From an uncultured Paracoccaceae bacterium (GTDB taxonomy: Bacteria > Pseudomonadota > Alphaproteobacteria > Rhodobacterales > Rhodobacteraceae), in the NCBI GenBank assembly GCA_947489705.1, contig CANLEQ010000018.1, forward strand, positions 1-64,000: DNA of 64,000 bases, written 5' to 3'. Positions 36,545 to 46,297 of the stretch are shown piece by piece. The translations under genes and the position numbers were made by a program. The notes below the pieces were generated by a model, which searched no databases, was not told the DNA's origin, and saw only the letters and a list, made by a program, of their open reading frames with translations. Within the stretch, counting starts at the first letter, position 1; each line of letters starts with the position of its first letter.

Positions 36545-36617
36545 GGCGTTCCCCGGTCGGAGCGGATGGATGCGTGTCGTGGCCGCACCCTTATCGCGTC
36601 TTCGAATGCGGGGCCAC

Positions 36618-38321
36618 TCAGGCGACGGCCAGATCCGCCACCGCGAGGTCGTAGAGCCCGGCCGCCCCGCAGCGGGTCTGCGCCAGAAGCCCGGCATGGT
36701 CCGGCAGCAGCCGCTCGACATAGAACCGGGCGAGCGCGCGACGCGGCGCGGCGCCTTTGCGCGCGGCGCGCAGGTGGTACCCGGCCCCGAGCACCCGCGC
36801 GAAGGCCCTGAGATAGGGCACGGCGCCCGCGAACCGGTCGGGCATGTCCTGGGCCACCAACCATTCCGTCGTCTCGCGCAGCGATTCGGCAGCCTCCCAG
36901 ACGGCGCGGGCGAGATCGGGCATGTCGGATTGACAGGCCTTCGCCTCGGCCACGACCTCGTCGATCAGGGTATACGCCATCTCGCCGCCATCCTTCATCT
37001 TGCGCGCCACCAGATCCATCGCCTGGATGCCGTTGGTCCCCTCGTAGATCGAGGTCACGCGCACGTCGCGGCTGTATTGCGCGGCGCCGGCCTCCTCGAT
37101 GACGCCCATGCCACCATGCACCTGGATGCCTTCGGTCGCGACGAAGATGCCGGTTTCGGTCCCGAACGCCTTGGTGATCGGCGTGAGGAACGCCGCGCGC
37201 GCCTGCCAGGCCGCCTCGCCCGTCGCGCCGGCCATGTCGATGGCCGCCGCATTGGCCAGCGCGATCGCCCGCGCGGCCAGGATCTCGGCCTTCATGGTGG
37301 TCAGCATGCGGCGCACATCGGCATGCTCGACGATCGTGCCGGACCCCTCGGCACGGCCCTGACGACGGTCGCGCGCATGGGCCAGCGCGTGCTGGTAGGC
37401 GCCCTCGGCGGCGCCGATCCCCTGCCCGCCGACGCCGAGGCGGGCATTGTTCATCATGGTGAACATCGCCGCCATGCCGCCGTGATCCTCCCCGATCATC
37501 CAGCCCGTCGCGCCCTCGTAGGCCATCACCGCGGTGGGCGAGCCGTGCAGCCCGAGCTTGTGCTCCAGGCTGACGACCTGCAGGCCGTTGGCCGCTCCGA
37601 CGCCGCCATCCTCGGTCGGCAGGTATTTCGGCACGATGAAGAGGCTGATCCCCTTGGTGCCCGGTGCCGCATCGGGCAGCCGCGCGAGGACGAGGTGGCA
37701 GACATTGGCGGAAAAGTCGTTGTCGCCCCACGAGATGTAGATCTTCTGGCCGGTGATCGCGTAGGTGCCGTCGCCGTTGGGCTCGGCGCGGGTCTTGAGC
37801 GCGCCCACGTCAGAGCCCGCCTGCGGCTCGGTCAGGTTCATCGTGCCGCACCATTCGCCCGAGGCGAGCTTGGGCAGGTAGAGCGCCTTGACCGCGTCGC
37901 TGGCGTGATGTTCCAGTGCCTCGATCTGGCCCTGGGTCATCAGCGGGTTGAGCTGCAGCGCGAGGCAGGCGGAGGCCATCATCTCGTTCACGACGCTGGC
38001 GAGCGCGAGCGGCAGGCCCATGCCGCCGAATTCCGGATCGGCCGTCATGCCGACCCAGCCGCCCTCGGCGATGGCGCGGTATCCTTCGGCGAAGCCCGGC
38101 GAGGTGCGCACCACGCCGTTCTCGAGCCGGGCGGGATGGGTGTCGCCCGCGCGCTGCAGTGGCGCCAGGACCTCTTCGCACATGCGGCCGGCTTCGGTCA
38201 GGATCGCCTGCACCATGTCGGGCGTGGCCTCGGCGAACCGGTCGGTCGCGGCGACGCGGTCGAACCCCACGACATGGTCCAGCAAAAAACGGTATTCCTC
38301 GACGGGCGCGCGATACGGCAT
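36618..38321 (-). CDS. Acyl-CoA dehydrogenase, DmdC-like
   Basis: A 567-residue protein, longer than classical acyl-CoA dehydrogenases. An N-terminal extension (MPYRAPVEEYRFLLDHVVGF) and a C-terminal helical domain resemble DmdC and related enzymes. FAD/substrate motifs are MNLTEPQAGSDVGALKTRAE, KIYISWGDND and GTNGIQAMDLVARK (RxTxIYEGTN-type). It oxidises an acyl-CoA, for DmdC 3-methylmercaptopropionyl-CoA from DMSP; whether this copy is DmdC or a general long-chain enzyme cannot be decided. It is divergent from the Sua5 gene, 134 bases apart. Confidence 0.9.
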   Translation of the reverse strand: MPYRAPVEEYRFLLDHVVGFDRVAATDRFAEATPDMVQAILTEAGRMCEEVLAPLQRAGDTHPARLENGVVRTSPGFAEGYRAIAEGGWVGMTADPEFGGMGLPLALASVVNEMMASACLALQLNPLMTQGQIEALEHHASDAVKALYLPKLASGEWCGTMNLTEPQAGSDVGALKTRAEPNGDGTYAITGQKIYISWGDNDFSANVCHLVLARLPDAAPGTKGISLFIVPKYLPTEDGGVGAANGLQVVSLEHKLGLHGSPTAVMAYEGATGWMIGEDHGGMAAMFTMMNNARLGVGGQGIGAAEGAYQHALAHARDRRQGRAEGSGTIVEHADVRRMLTTMKAEILAARAIALANAAAIDMAGATGEAAWQARAAFLTPITKAFGTETGIFVATEGIQVHGGMGVIEEAGAAQYSRDVRVTSIYEGTNGIQAMDLVARKMKDGGEMAYTLIDEVVAEAKACQSDMPDLARAVWEAAESLRETTEWLVAQDMPDRFAGAVPYLRAFARVLGAGYHLRAARKGAAPRRALARFYVERLLPDHAGLLAQTRCGAAGLYDLAVADLAVA

Positions 38322-38455
38322 CTTGTCCTCCCCCGGTCCCGGCGGCTTGGCAAGGATGTCGCCGCCGCGCTATGATCCCCCAACATGATCCCAAGATTAC
38401 GCCCCCCGCCCGCTGCGGCAACGACAACGCCGCGTCACTTGCCTGGCCCTCGGCC

Positions 38456-39400
38456 ATGAGTGCCGAGCGGCTTGCCTGCGACGCGCCCGGAATGGCGCGG
38501 GCGGCCGAACTGCTGCAGGCGGGCGCCCTCGTCGCGTTCCCGACCGAGACTGTCTACGGGCTCGGCGCCGATGCGGGCGACGGACGCGCCGTCGCCGCGA
38601 TCTTCGCCGCCAAGGACCGTCCGAGCTTCAACCCGCTGATCGTGCACCTGCCCGATCTCGATGCGGTGGCGCGATATGCCGTGCTCGAGGGCGACGCGCA
38701 GCGGCTGGCGCAGGCCTTCTGGCCGGGGCCGATGACGTTGGTCCTGCCGCTGCGCGCGGGCGCGGCGATCTCGCCGCTGGTCACGGCGGGGCTGTCGACG
38801 CTGGCGGTCAGGGTGCCCGGCGGCCGCGTGGCGCGCGACCTTCTGGCCCGGGTCGGGCGGCCGGTCGCGGCGCCGTCGGCCAATCCGTCGGGCCGGGTCA
38901 GCGCCACGCACGCCGGTCACGTACTCGACCATCTGGGCGACAGGATCGCGGCGGTTCTCGATGACGGGCCCTGCGCGGTCGGGCTCGAATCGACCATCCT
39001 CGCGCCCGGGGCGGATGGCACCCGCCTGCTGCGGCCGGGCGGATTGCCGGCCGAGGCGGTGGAGGCGTGCCTTGGCGCCGAGCTGTTGCCGCCGCAGGTC
39101 ACGGCACGCCCCGACGCGCCGGGACAGCTCGCCTCGCATTACGCGCCGCGGTGCCGTGTGCGGCTCGGGGCGGCGCGGGCGGACCCCGGCGAGATGCTGC
39201 TGGGCTTCGGAGCCGTGGACTGCGATCTCAACCTCTCGCTGAGTGGCGATCTCGCCGAGGCGGCGGCGTGCCTCTTCGGGCATCTGCACGAACTCGACCG
39301 GCGGGGCGCGGAGGCGATCGCGGTCTCGCCCGTTCCCGAAGCGGGGCTGGGGCGCGCGATCAACGACCGGCTGCGCCGCGCGGCGGCCCCGAGGGGCTAG
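38456..39400 (+). CDS. sua5: L-threonylcarbamoyladenylate synthase (Sua5 type)
   Basis: A 314-residue protein, so a full-length Sua5 and not the short TsaC. The YrdC domain (about 10-200) has LVAFPTETVYGLGADAGDGR, IFAAKDRPSFNPLIVH, FWPGPMTLVLP, VRVPGGRVAR and APSANPSGRVSATHAGHV. A C-terminal Sua5 domain follows (PGQLASHYAPRCRVRLG). It makes threonylcarbamoyl-AMP for t6A37 tRNA modification. The ATG at 38456 gives the family N-terminus. It overlaps the yqgE 3' end by 4 bases. Confidence 0.93.
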   Translation: MSAERLACDAPGMARAAELLQAGALVAFPTETVYGLGADAGDGRAVAAIFAAKDRPSFNPLIVHLPDLDAVARYAVLEGDAQRLAQAFWPGPMTLVLPLRAGAAISPLVTAGLSTLAVRVPGGRVARDLLARVGRPVAAPSANPSGRVSATHAGHVLDHLGDRIAAVLDDGPCAVGLESTILAPGADGTRLLRPGGLPAEAVEACLGAELLPPQVTARPDAPGQLASHYAPRCRVRLGAARADPGEMLLGFGAVDCDLNLSLSGDLAEAAACLFGHLHELDRRGAEAIAVSPVPEAGLGRAINDRLRRAAAPRG

Positions 39401-39957
39401 GCCCGGCCGCCCGCGCCCGAGAGAAGCCGCGGATCGATACCCATCGCGCGCATCGCCGCGGGCCAGATCGCCTCGGCGTCGATATCGAAGATCAGCTCCG
39501 AATCGGGATCCGCGATCAGCCAGCCATTGGCGGCGATCTCTTCCTCGAGCTGGCCCGGCGACCAGCCGGCATAGCCGAGTGCGACCAGCGTATGCGACGG
39601 CCCGGTGCCGCCGGCCATGTCGCGCAGGATCTCGAGCGTCGCGGTCATCCGGATCCCGGACGAGAGCGCGAGGCTGCTCTCGTCGCCGGGATAATCGTCG
39701 GAATGCAGCACGAACCCCCTCTGCGCCTCGACGGGGCCGCCGAAATGCACCGGATGGGTCATGTCGGGCGCATGCTCGATCTCGAGCTGCGACAGCAGAT
39801 CGCTGAGCATCAGGCGCGGGGCGGGCTTGTTGACGATGATGCCCATGGCGCCGTCCGCGCCGTGGTCGCAGATCAGAATCACCGAGCGCGCGAAACGCGG
39901 ATCGCCGATGCCGGGCATGGCGACGAGGAACTTGCCGGTCAGGTCGGTCTCTTTCAT
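39397..39957 (-). CDS. yqgE: YqgE/AlgH family protein (DUF179)
   Basis: A 186-residue protein. DLTGKFLVAMPGIGDPRFAR, CDHGADGAMGIIVNKPA, VHFGGPVEAQRGFVLHS and ALGYAGWSPGQLEEEI are hallmark DUF179 segments. The molecular function is unknown; the AlgH name comes from alginate regulation in Pseudomonas. It is divergent from the DsbD-domain gene, 103 bases apart. Confidence 0.93.
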   Translation of the reverse strand: MKETDLTGKFLVAMPGIGDPRFARSVILICDHGADGAMGIIVNKPAPRLMLSDLLSQLEIEHAPDMTHPVHFGGPVEAQRGFVLHSDDYPGDESSLALSSGIRMTATLEILRDMAGGTGPSHTLVALGYAGWSPGQLEEEIAANGWLIADPDSELIFDIDAEAIWPAAMRAMGIDPRLLSGAGGRA

Positions 39958-40060
39958 GGCCTTTTAGATGACACTTGAAGCTCTCGCCGCAAGGGTAAGC
40001 GCATGCGAGTTTCGCCGAAACGTGATTTCAAAAGTTAACGGTTTGCCGCAAGAAGACCGC

Positions 40061-40840
40061 ATGACGTTCCGGACGATCCTTCTCGTGCTGCTGTTCCTAG
40101 CCGCGCCATTGCGCGCCGAGATGGCGCAGGTATCCCTGCTGCCGGGGTGGCGCGAGCCCGCGCGGCACGTGGCGGGGCTGCAGATCACGCTCGATCCGGG
40201 GTGGAAGACCTATTGGCGCAGGCCGGGAGAGGCGGGGATACCGCCGAGCTTCGACTGGTCGGGGTCGCGCAATGTCGCGGATATCCGCGTGGTCTGGCCC
40301 GTGCCGCACGTCTTCTCGCAGCACGGGCTGCGCTCGATCGGGTATGACAGCGGCGTGGTGCTGCCGGTCGTGGTGACGCCGCGCGATGCGGCGCGGCCCG
40401 TCGAGCTTCGGCTGGCGATGGATCTTGGGGTCTGCCGCGAGGTCTGCATGCCGGTCTCGGCACGGGTCTCGGGCGTGCTTCCGGCGACGCGCGGCGCGCC
40501 CGATGCACGGATCGGCGCCGCGCTCGACCGCGCGCCGCTGAGCGGCGGGGCGGCGGGCGCGGGACCGATGACATGCGGCCTCTCGCCTGCGCCGGACGGA
40601 GCGGTGATCTCGCTCGCGCTCGATCTGCCGCAGCCGGGCGGGCGCGAACACGCGGTGATCGAGCTTTCGGATCCGCGCATCCGGGTGGACGCGCCGAATC
40701 TCGAGCGCCGGGGCGACCGGCTGAGCCTCGCGGCGCGGGCGACGGCCCCCCGTGGCATGCCGCTGAGCTTCGATCGCGAGGCGCTGCGGCTGACGGTCTT
40801 CTCGGCCGGCCGCGCGGTCGAGATCCGGGGCTGCCGCTAG
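40061..40840 (+). CDS. Exported DsbD-N-like (DsbD alpha) domain protein
   Basis: A 259-residue protein. The signal peptide is about 1-20 (MTFRTILLVLLFLAAPLRAE). The domain has LQITLDPGWKTYWRRPGEAG, PPSFDWSGSRNVADIRVVWP and MDLGVCREVCMPV, with a redox-type Cys125-x3-Cys129. This matches the N-terminal periplasmic domain of DsbD/ScsB thiol-disulphide proteins, without their membrane part. It probably passes electrons between a membrane reductase and periplasmic thiols. The ATG at 40061 is chosen because it begins the signal peptide. It overlaps the RND gene end by 4 bases. Confidence 0.85.
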   Translation: MTFRTILLVLLFLAAPLRAEMAQVSLLPGWREPARHVAGLQITLDPGWKTYWRRPGEAGIPPSFDWSGSRNVADIRVVWPVPHVFSQHGLRSIGYDSGVVLPVVVTPRDAARPVELRLAMDLGVCREVCMPVSARVSGVLPATRGAPDARIGAALDRAPLSGGAAGAGPMTCGLSPAPDGAVISLALDLPQPGGREHAVIELSDPRIRVDAPNLERRGDRLSLAARATAPRGMPLSFDREALRLTVFSAGRAVEIRGCR

Positions 40841-43800
40841 CCCGCGCGGTGCCGGGGCCGCAGAAGGCCCGCGGCGGCGAGTGTGCCGAGCAGCAGGATC
40901 GCGACAGAGCCCGCGACGAACAGCGCGAATGCCGCCCAGGGGCCGGCGCCGAACGCGGAGAGCGGCGCCATAATCGCCCCCGTCACCAGCCACGCCCCGA
41001 TCGTCGGCACGAAGAGCGCGACCTCGGCCACGGCGGCGGCCGCCAGCAGGCCGCGTGCGCCGCCGGTGGCGCGCCCGCCGCGCGACAGGCGCCGTGCCGC
41101 GCGCACGTGGCGTCCGAAATCCTGGCCGATCGCCAGGATCGCGGGCACCAGCAACAGCACGAGCACCATGCCGAAGCCCAGGCCATAGACCAGCGTGATG
41201 ACCGTGGGCTTGAGGAACTGCGCCTGGCTCGACCTCTCGTGGAGCAGCGGCGCGAGGCCGAGCACGGTGGTCAGCGTAGTCAGCAGGACGGGGCGCAGCC
41301 GGTCGCAGGCCGCATCGACGATCGCGGGGACGAGGCCGCGGTCGCGCGCGTAATCGTCGATCGTGGTGACGAGGACGATGGAATCGTTGATGACGATCCC
41401 GGTCATGCCGATCATGCCCACCACCGTGAAGATCGACATCGGCACCTCCCAGACGTAATGGCCCCAGACGGCCCCGACGAGCCCGAAGGGGATCACCGCC
41501 ATCACCACGAGCGGCCGCGTCCACGATGCGAAGATCCAGGCGAGCACCAGATAGATCCCGAGCAGGCAGAGCGCGAAGCCGATGCTCGCATCGGTCAGGA
41601 ATTCCGCCTCGTCCTCGGCCAGGCCCGACAGGTCGGTCTGGACGCCGAAATCCTCTTCCAGTCGGGGCAGGATCTCGGTCTCGAGGGCGAACATGATCTC
41701 GGAGGCACGGGCGGGATCGTCCTCGGAGATGTCGCCGGTCACGTTGGCGAGCCGGATGCCGTTCTCGCGCCTGATGGTGGAAAAGCCCTCGGTCACCTCG
41801 ATGCGGACGAGATCGCTCACCCGCGCGAGGCCCGCATCGGTGCGGATCACGGCGCGGTCGAGGAAATCGGCGCTGCGCTCGCCCTCGGGCAGTTCCACGC
41901 GGATCGTGGAAGAGCGTTGCCCGTCGGGGAAGGAGGCGGCCTCGATCCCCGAGAGCCGGTCGCGCAGCACACCGCCCAGCGCGTCGATCGACACGCCCAG
42001 CGCCTCGCCCTGCGGGGTCAGCGTCAGCACCAGCTCCTGCTTGTCGTAGGCGAGGCTGTCCTCGAGCGCGCTCACCTCGGGGAACCGGGCGAGCTCGGCC
42101 TTGAGCGTCTCGGCGGCCTCCTTGAGCCGGTCGGGCGCCGCCCCGAAGAGTTCGATGTCGAGCGCGTCGCCGCCGGGGCCCGACCGCCCGCCCCGGAAGC
42201 TCAGCTGTTCCACCAGCGGATGGCGCGGCACGGCATCTTGCAACGCGGCCACGACATCGAAGCTGGAATAGGGGCGCAGATCGGCCTCGATCAGCTCGAT
42301 CGAGATCGCGCCGAGCAGGTCGGCATCGGTGTTCTCTGTGCCCGAGAGCCCGCGGCCGGAACTCGCCCCAATCTGCGACATGGCGTAGGCCACGGGATTG
42401 ACGCCGTGCTCGGCCTCGTATCCCGCCGCGACCTCCTGCACCGCCTCTTCGAGGAGCGCCACCTGTTCGAGCGTGTCGGCCCGCGTGGCACCGGCGGTCA
42501 TGGCGAAATTACCGGTGATGCTGCCCTGTTCGGGCGAGTTGAAGAACCGCCAGGTGACGTCGCCGGTCAGGAACAGCGCGCCCTGCACCGAGAGCAGCAC
42601 CATCGCCCCCGCAAGCACCGGATACCGCGCCCAGATCACCAGCCGCATGAGCGGCCGGAAGGCGCGTTCGCGCAGGTGGCCGAAGCCGCGATTGACCAAG
42701 CGGCTCGGCAGATCGTACCAGCGCTCGGCCCCTGCCCGCCCGAGGGAATGGGCCATGTGGTTGGGCAGGATCAGGAAGCATTCCGCGAGGCTCGCCAGCA
42801 GCACGGCGATCACGGTGAACGGGATGTCGGAGATGAGGGTGCCGAACGTGCCGCCGACCGCGACGAGGCCGAAGAACGCGATGATGGTCGTGAGCGTCGC
42901 CGACAGGACGGGCGCGAACATCCGCCGCGCGGCGTTCTCGGCCGCCGTCTTCGGATCCTCGCCCAGATGGCGCGCCCGGAAATCGGCGTGCTCGCCCACC
43001 ACGATGGCATCGTCGACCACGATCCCGAGCGTGATGATCAGCGCGAAGAGCGAGATCATGTTGAAGGTGAGGCCCGCCGCGTACATCAGCGCGATGGCCG
43101 CCGTCATGGCCACGGGGATGCCCGCGGCCACCCAGAACGCCGTGCGCGCGTTGAGAAACAGGAAGAGCAGCGCCACGACCAGCGCGAGGCCGGTGGCGCC
43201 GTTGCTGAGCAGGATGTCGAGCCGGCCCGAGATCTCCTCGGCGCGGGTGCGGATGAGGTCGATGCGGACGCCTTCGGGCAGGCTCGGGCGCATCCGCTCG
43301 GCGACCTCCTCGACGCGGGACTGGATGGCGATGGCGTCGCCGCTGGCGCTGCGCTGGACCGACAGTGAGATGGCGGGATCGCCCCCCACGAAGAAGGCCA
43401 CGTCGCGATCGACGCCGAGCGTCTCGATCCGCGCCACGTCGCCCAGGCGCAGCGCGCTGCCGCCCTCCTCGGTCCGAAGCACGATCCGCGCGATCTCGTC
43501 CGCGTCGCGCCGCGCCGAGCCCGCCCGGATCCGCGCGGTGCCGCCCACCTCGCCCGCCTGCGACGCGTCGGCCTCGGCGGCGACGGCCGTGGCCACGTCG
43601 CGCAGGGTGAGGTCGTATTGCACCAGAGCCGTCTGCGGCACCTCGATCAGGATCTCTCCGTCGGCGATACCCTGAAGAGAGGTGCGCGTGACGCCGGCCT
43701 GGAAGAGCTGGCTGGTGAAGGCGTCGGCAAGCCGGGCGAGCTGATCCACGCCGACCGGGCCGGTGATGACCACGTCCGTCACCCGGTCGCGCCAGTTGCT

Positions 43801-44208
43801 GCGCCGGATCTCGGGATCCTCCGCGCCCGCGGGAAGGTCGGTGATCGCGTCGAGCGTGGTCTGCACGTCATCGGCGGCGCGGCCCATGTCCCAGCCGGGT
43901 TCGAACTCGACCTCGAGGCGGGCATTTCCTTCGCTGGCGCGCGATTCCGTCTCGTTCACGCCCTCGATGGCCAGCAGGGCCGGCTCGATCGCGCCGACGA
44001 TGGCCTCGTCGACGGCCTCGGCCCCCGCCCCCGGCCAGACGACGGTGATGTCGATGTCGTCCGAGACGATGTCGGGAAAGAATTGCGCCCGCATCCTTGG
44101 CACCGATGCGAGGCCCAGCGCCAGCAGCACGACCAGCAAAAGGTTCGCCGCCGTCCGGTGCCGGGTGAAATAGCCGATCACGCCTCCGGCGCCGCCAAGG
44201 CGCCTCAT
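40837..44208 (-). CDS. RND-family efflux transporter permease (AcrB/MMPL superfamily)
   Basis: A 1123-residue protein with about twelve membrane helices and two large periplasmic loops. The N-terminal helix is followed by PRMRAQFFPDIVSDDIDITV. The proton-relay aspartates lie in GIVVDDAIVVGEHADFRARH (TM4). GMIGMTGIVINDSIVLVTTI is the TM10 counterpart. It exports hydrophobic compounds with the adaptor encoded just upstream. The start overlaps the HlyD-type gene stop (ATGA). No outer-membrane TolC-type gene is adjacent. Confidence 0.93.
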   Translation of the reverse strand: MRRLGGAGGVIGYFTRHRTAANLLLVVLLALGLASVPRMRAQFFPDIVSDDIDITVVWPGAGAEAVDEAIVGAIEPALLAIEGVNETESRASEGNARLEVEFEPGWDMGRAADDVQTTLDAITDLPAGAEDPEIRRSNWRDRVTDVVITGPVGVDQLARLADAFTSQLFQAGVTRTSLQGIADGEILIEVPQTALVQYDLTLRDVATAVAAEADASQAGEVGGTARIRAGSARRDADEIARIVLRTEEGGSALRLGDVARIETLGVDRDVAFFVGGDPAISLSVQRSASGDAIAIQSRVEEVAERMRPSLPEGVRIDLIRTRAEEISGRLDILLSNGATGLALVVALLFLFLNARTAFWVAAGIPVAMTAAIALMYAAGLTFNMISLFALIITLGIVVDDAIVVGEHADFRARHLGEDPKTAAENAARRMFAPVLSATLTTIIAFFGLVAVGGTFGTLISDIPFTVIAVLLASLAECFLILPNHMAHSLGRAGAERWYDLPSRLVNRGFGHLRERAFRPLMRLVIWARYPVLAGAMVLLSVQGALFLTGDVTWRFFNSPEQGSITGNFAMTAGATRADTLEQVALLEEAVQEVAAGYEAEHGVNPVAYAMSQIGASSGRGLSGTENTDADLLGAISIELIEADLRPYSSFDVVAALQDAVPRHPLVEQLSFRGGRSGPGGDALDIELFGAAPDRLKEAAETLKAELARFPEVSALEDSLAYDKQELVLTLTPQGEALGVSIDALGGVLRDRLSGIEAASFPDGQRSSTIRVELPEGERSADFLDRAVIRTDAGLARVSDLVRIEVTEGFSTIRRENGIRLANVTGDISEDDPARASEIMFALETEILPRLEEDFGVQTDLSGLAEDEAEFLTDASIGFALCLLGIYLVLAWIFASWTRPLVVMAVIPFGLVGAVWGHYVWEVPMSIFTVVGMIGMTGIVINDSIVLVTTIDDYARDRGLVPAIVDAACDRLRPVLLTTLTTVLGLAPLLHERSSQAQFLKPTVITLVYGLGFGMVLVLLLVPAILAIGQDFGRHVRAARRLSRGGRATGGARGLLAAAAVAEVALFVPTIGAWLVTGAIMAPLSAFGAGPWAAFALFVAGSVAILLLGTLAAAGLLRPRHRAG

Positions 44209-45656
44209 CCGCCCATCCGCCCTTCGATCCGGGCGACGATGCCGGCGGGCACGCGCTCTTCGCGCAGCTGCGCGAGGACGCGCTGCTTGGCCGCGTCGGG
44301 CATCCGGTCTGAGCCCTCGACGAAGGCCACGAGGCGGGCGCGGCGTTCCGCGCTCAGCTCCAGGAACTCGGCGACGGGCTCGGCGGCGACGTCACGCAGC
44401 GGGCGGACCTTGATCCCCGCGCCGAGGCTCGGGCTGCGTTCGGTCACGGCCTCGCGGCCTGCGAGATCGCCGGCGCGCACCAGCACGTCGTCGCCCTGAC
44501 GGCGCACGACCTCGACCTCAGCGGGCTCGAGGCGGTCGTCCTCGCCCAGCACCAGCACGCCGCCCGACGAGCCCACGGCCCCCGATGGCAGACGCGTCAC
44601 CCCCGCGAGCGCGGGTTCCTCGACCGCCGCGAGCACGAAATCGCCGGCGCGGAAGCCCTGCGGTTCGGCGAGGCGCGCGAAGATCTGGCGCCCGGTCTGC
44701 CCCTCGCCGACCGAGGCGCTTTCGCGGGTGATCGTCGCCGGAGAGCTCAGCGAATATCCCCCCGTCTCGAGCCGCACGGTCACGTCCTGCGTCGCGAGCC
44801 GCCCCTCGTCGTCGAGCAGCCGGGCATATTCGCCGGCCGAGACGCGGAACGCCACTTCGAGCGCGTCGGGGTCGATCAGGGTGGCGAGCACCTCGTTTTG
44901 CGAGACGAGCCCGCCCTCGACCACCGCGACGTCGCCCAGCACGCCGTCGAAGGCCGCGCGGATCTCGGTATCATCGAGCGCGCGTTCGGCCTCGGATACG
45001 GCGATGCGGGCGCGGTCGAGCGCAGTGCGGGCCTGCGCCACCGCGGCGTCGGCGCCGGCCTTGGCTTGCCGCCGCGACAGCAGCGACTGGTCGGCCGCGG
45101 CCACGGCGAGTTCGGCGGTCTCGATGGCCTGGGTGCTGCCGATGCCGCGATCGGCGAGGTCGCGCTGCCGCGTGGCGGCATTCCGGCGCAAGGTGAGCTG
45201 CGCGCGCGCATTCTCGACATCCTCGGCCGCAAGCTCGGCCGCGCGTTCGGCATCGGTGAGCGCGGCCTCGGCATCCTGAAGGTCGGTGGAGGCGATGGCG
45301 AGGGCCCGCTCGGCCTCGCGCGGGTCGATCCGGAAGAGCAGCTGCCCCTGCGAGACGCGTCCGCCTTCCTCCGCATTCTCGCCCAGCGCGATGACGCGTC
45401 CGCCCACGCTCGCCCGGACCTCCAGCGTGCGGCGGCTGGCGATCTCGCCGAACGCGTCGAGGACGGGCACGATGGTCGCGGGATCGAGCGTCGCGACCTG
45501 CGCCGCGAAGACCTGTTCGCGGATCTCGCGCTCGGGCACCTCGCGGGCCGCGCGTTCCTCAAGCGCCCCGCGCAGCAGGCCGCCCGCCACGGCCAGAAGC
45601 CCGACGGTCAGCGCCAGCAGGAAGAGCCCCGACAGGGCACGGGTGAAAAAACGCAT
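44205..45656 (-). CDS. RND efflux periplasmic adaptor (HlyD/AcrA family)
   Basis: A 483-residue protein. An N-terminal membrane anchor (about 8-30) is followed by a split lipoyl/barrel domain and a long coiled-coil hairpin (about 120-250, alanine/glutamate-rich), with AAFDGVLGDVAVVEGGLVSQ the second lipoyl half. It links the RND pump to an outer-membrane channel. The ATG at 45656 has GAGG 10 bases upstream; starts at 45668 and 45683 are possible. It is translationally coupled to the permease gene. Confidence 0.9.
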   Translation of the reverse strand: MRFFTRALSGLFLLALTVGLLAVAGGLLRGALEERAAREVPEREIREQVFAAQVATLDPATIVPVLDAFGEIASRRTLEVRASVGGRVIALGENAEEGGRVSQGQLLFRIDPREAERALAIASTDLQDAEAALTDAERAAELAAEDVENARAQLTLRRNAATRQRDLADRGIGSTQAIETAELAVAAADQSLLSRRQAKAGADAAVAQARTALDRARIAVSEAERALDDTEIRAAFDGVLGDVAVVEGGLVSQNEVLATLIDPDALEVAFRVSAGEYARLLDDEGRLATQDVTVRLETGGYSLSSPATITRESASVGEGQTGRQIFARLAEPQGFRAGDFVLAAVEEPALAGVTRLPSGAVGSSGGVLVLGEDDRLEPAEVEVVRRQGDDVLVRAGDLAGREAVTERSPSLGAGIKVRPLRDVAAEPVAEFLELSAERRARLVAFVEGSDRMPDAAKQRVLAQLREERVPAGIVARIEGRMGG

Positions 45657-45699
45657 GGGCTCGGGCATCCTCGGATCACCCATCGTAAACCGAAATCCG

Positions 45700-45707
45700 T
45701 TACGTAA
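45700..45707. promoter_or_regulatory. TTACGTAA palindrome before the efflux operon
   Basis: A perfect 8-base palindrome lies 43 bases before the adaptor start, between it and the upstream terminator. TTACGTAA-type cores occur in TetR-family operators of efflux genes. No regulator gene is adjacent, so the assignment is tentative. Confidence 0.35.
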
Positions 45708-45742
45708 AAAAGCACCGCCACGCGACTGTGACCGCGCGGCGG
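45706..45742 (-). terminator. Terminator of the yghU-moaB operon
   Basis: On the minus strand CCGCCGCGCG, an 8-base loop, and CGCGTGGCGG form a 10-bp stem with one G-T pair, followed by TGC and six T's. It lies 12 bases after the moaB stop at 45755, and separates moaB from the efflux genes. Confidence 0.85.
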
Positions 45743-45754
45743 GAAAACTGCCCG

Positions 45755-46297
45755 TTATTTGCGCCGCCTGTGTTCGTCGAGTCGCGGCAGGATCTCGACG
45801 AAGTTGCAGGGGGTGTGGCGATAGTCGAACTGCGCCATCAGGATCTCGTCCCAGGCATCCTTGCAGGCACCCGGAGAACCCGGCAGCGCGAAGAGATATG
45901 TGCCGCCCGCGACGCCCGCCGTCGCCCGGCTCTGGACGGCGCTGGTGCCGATCTTGACCATCGAGACGTTGGTGAAGACGGTCCCGAAGGCGTCGATCTC
46001 CTTTTCGTAGACGTCGCGATGCGCCTCGACGGTGACGTCGCGGCCGGTGAGCCCCGTCCCGCCCGTCGAGATCACCACGTCGATCCCCGGATCGGCGCAC
46101 CACTCCCGCAGCTTGGCCGCGATGGCGGCGCGGTCGTCGGGCAGAAGGTCGCGCGCCGCAAGCTCGTGGCCCGCCATCCGGAGCCGCGCGACCAGCGTGT
46201 CGCCCGACACGTCGTCGTCGGGCATTCTCGTATCGCTGACCGTGAGCACGGCAATGCGCACGGGGATGAAGTCGCGCTCTTCCGCAGGGGAGGTCAT
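45755..46297 (-). CDS. moaB: Molybdenum cofactor biosynthesis protein B
   Basis: A 180-residue MoaB/Mog-type protein. RIAVLTVSDTRMPDDDVSGD, DVVISTGGTGLTGRDVTVEA and ALPGSPGACKDAWDEIL are the molybdopterin-binding signature. It is probably a molybdopterin adenylyltransferase or a MoaB paralogue. The start overlaps the yghU stop (ATGA). No other moco gene is near. Confidence 0.92.
   Translation of the reverse strand: MTSPAEERDFIPVRIAVLTVSDTRMPDDDVSGDTLVARLRMAGHELAARDLLPDDRAAIAAKLREWCADPGIDVVISTGGTGLTGRDVTVEAHRDVYEKEIDAFGTVFTNVSMVKIGTSAVQSRATAGVAGGTYLFALPGSPGACKDAWDEILMAQFDYRHTPCNFVEILPRLDEHRRRK

Noticed and set aside
40573-43368. A 931-codon plus-strand frame opposite the RND transporter
   Set aside because: It is rich in Arg, His, Asp and Gly, lacks any family motif and is fully antisense to a well-supported efflux gene.
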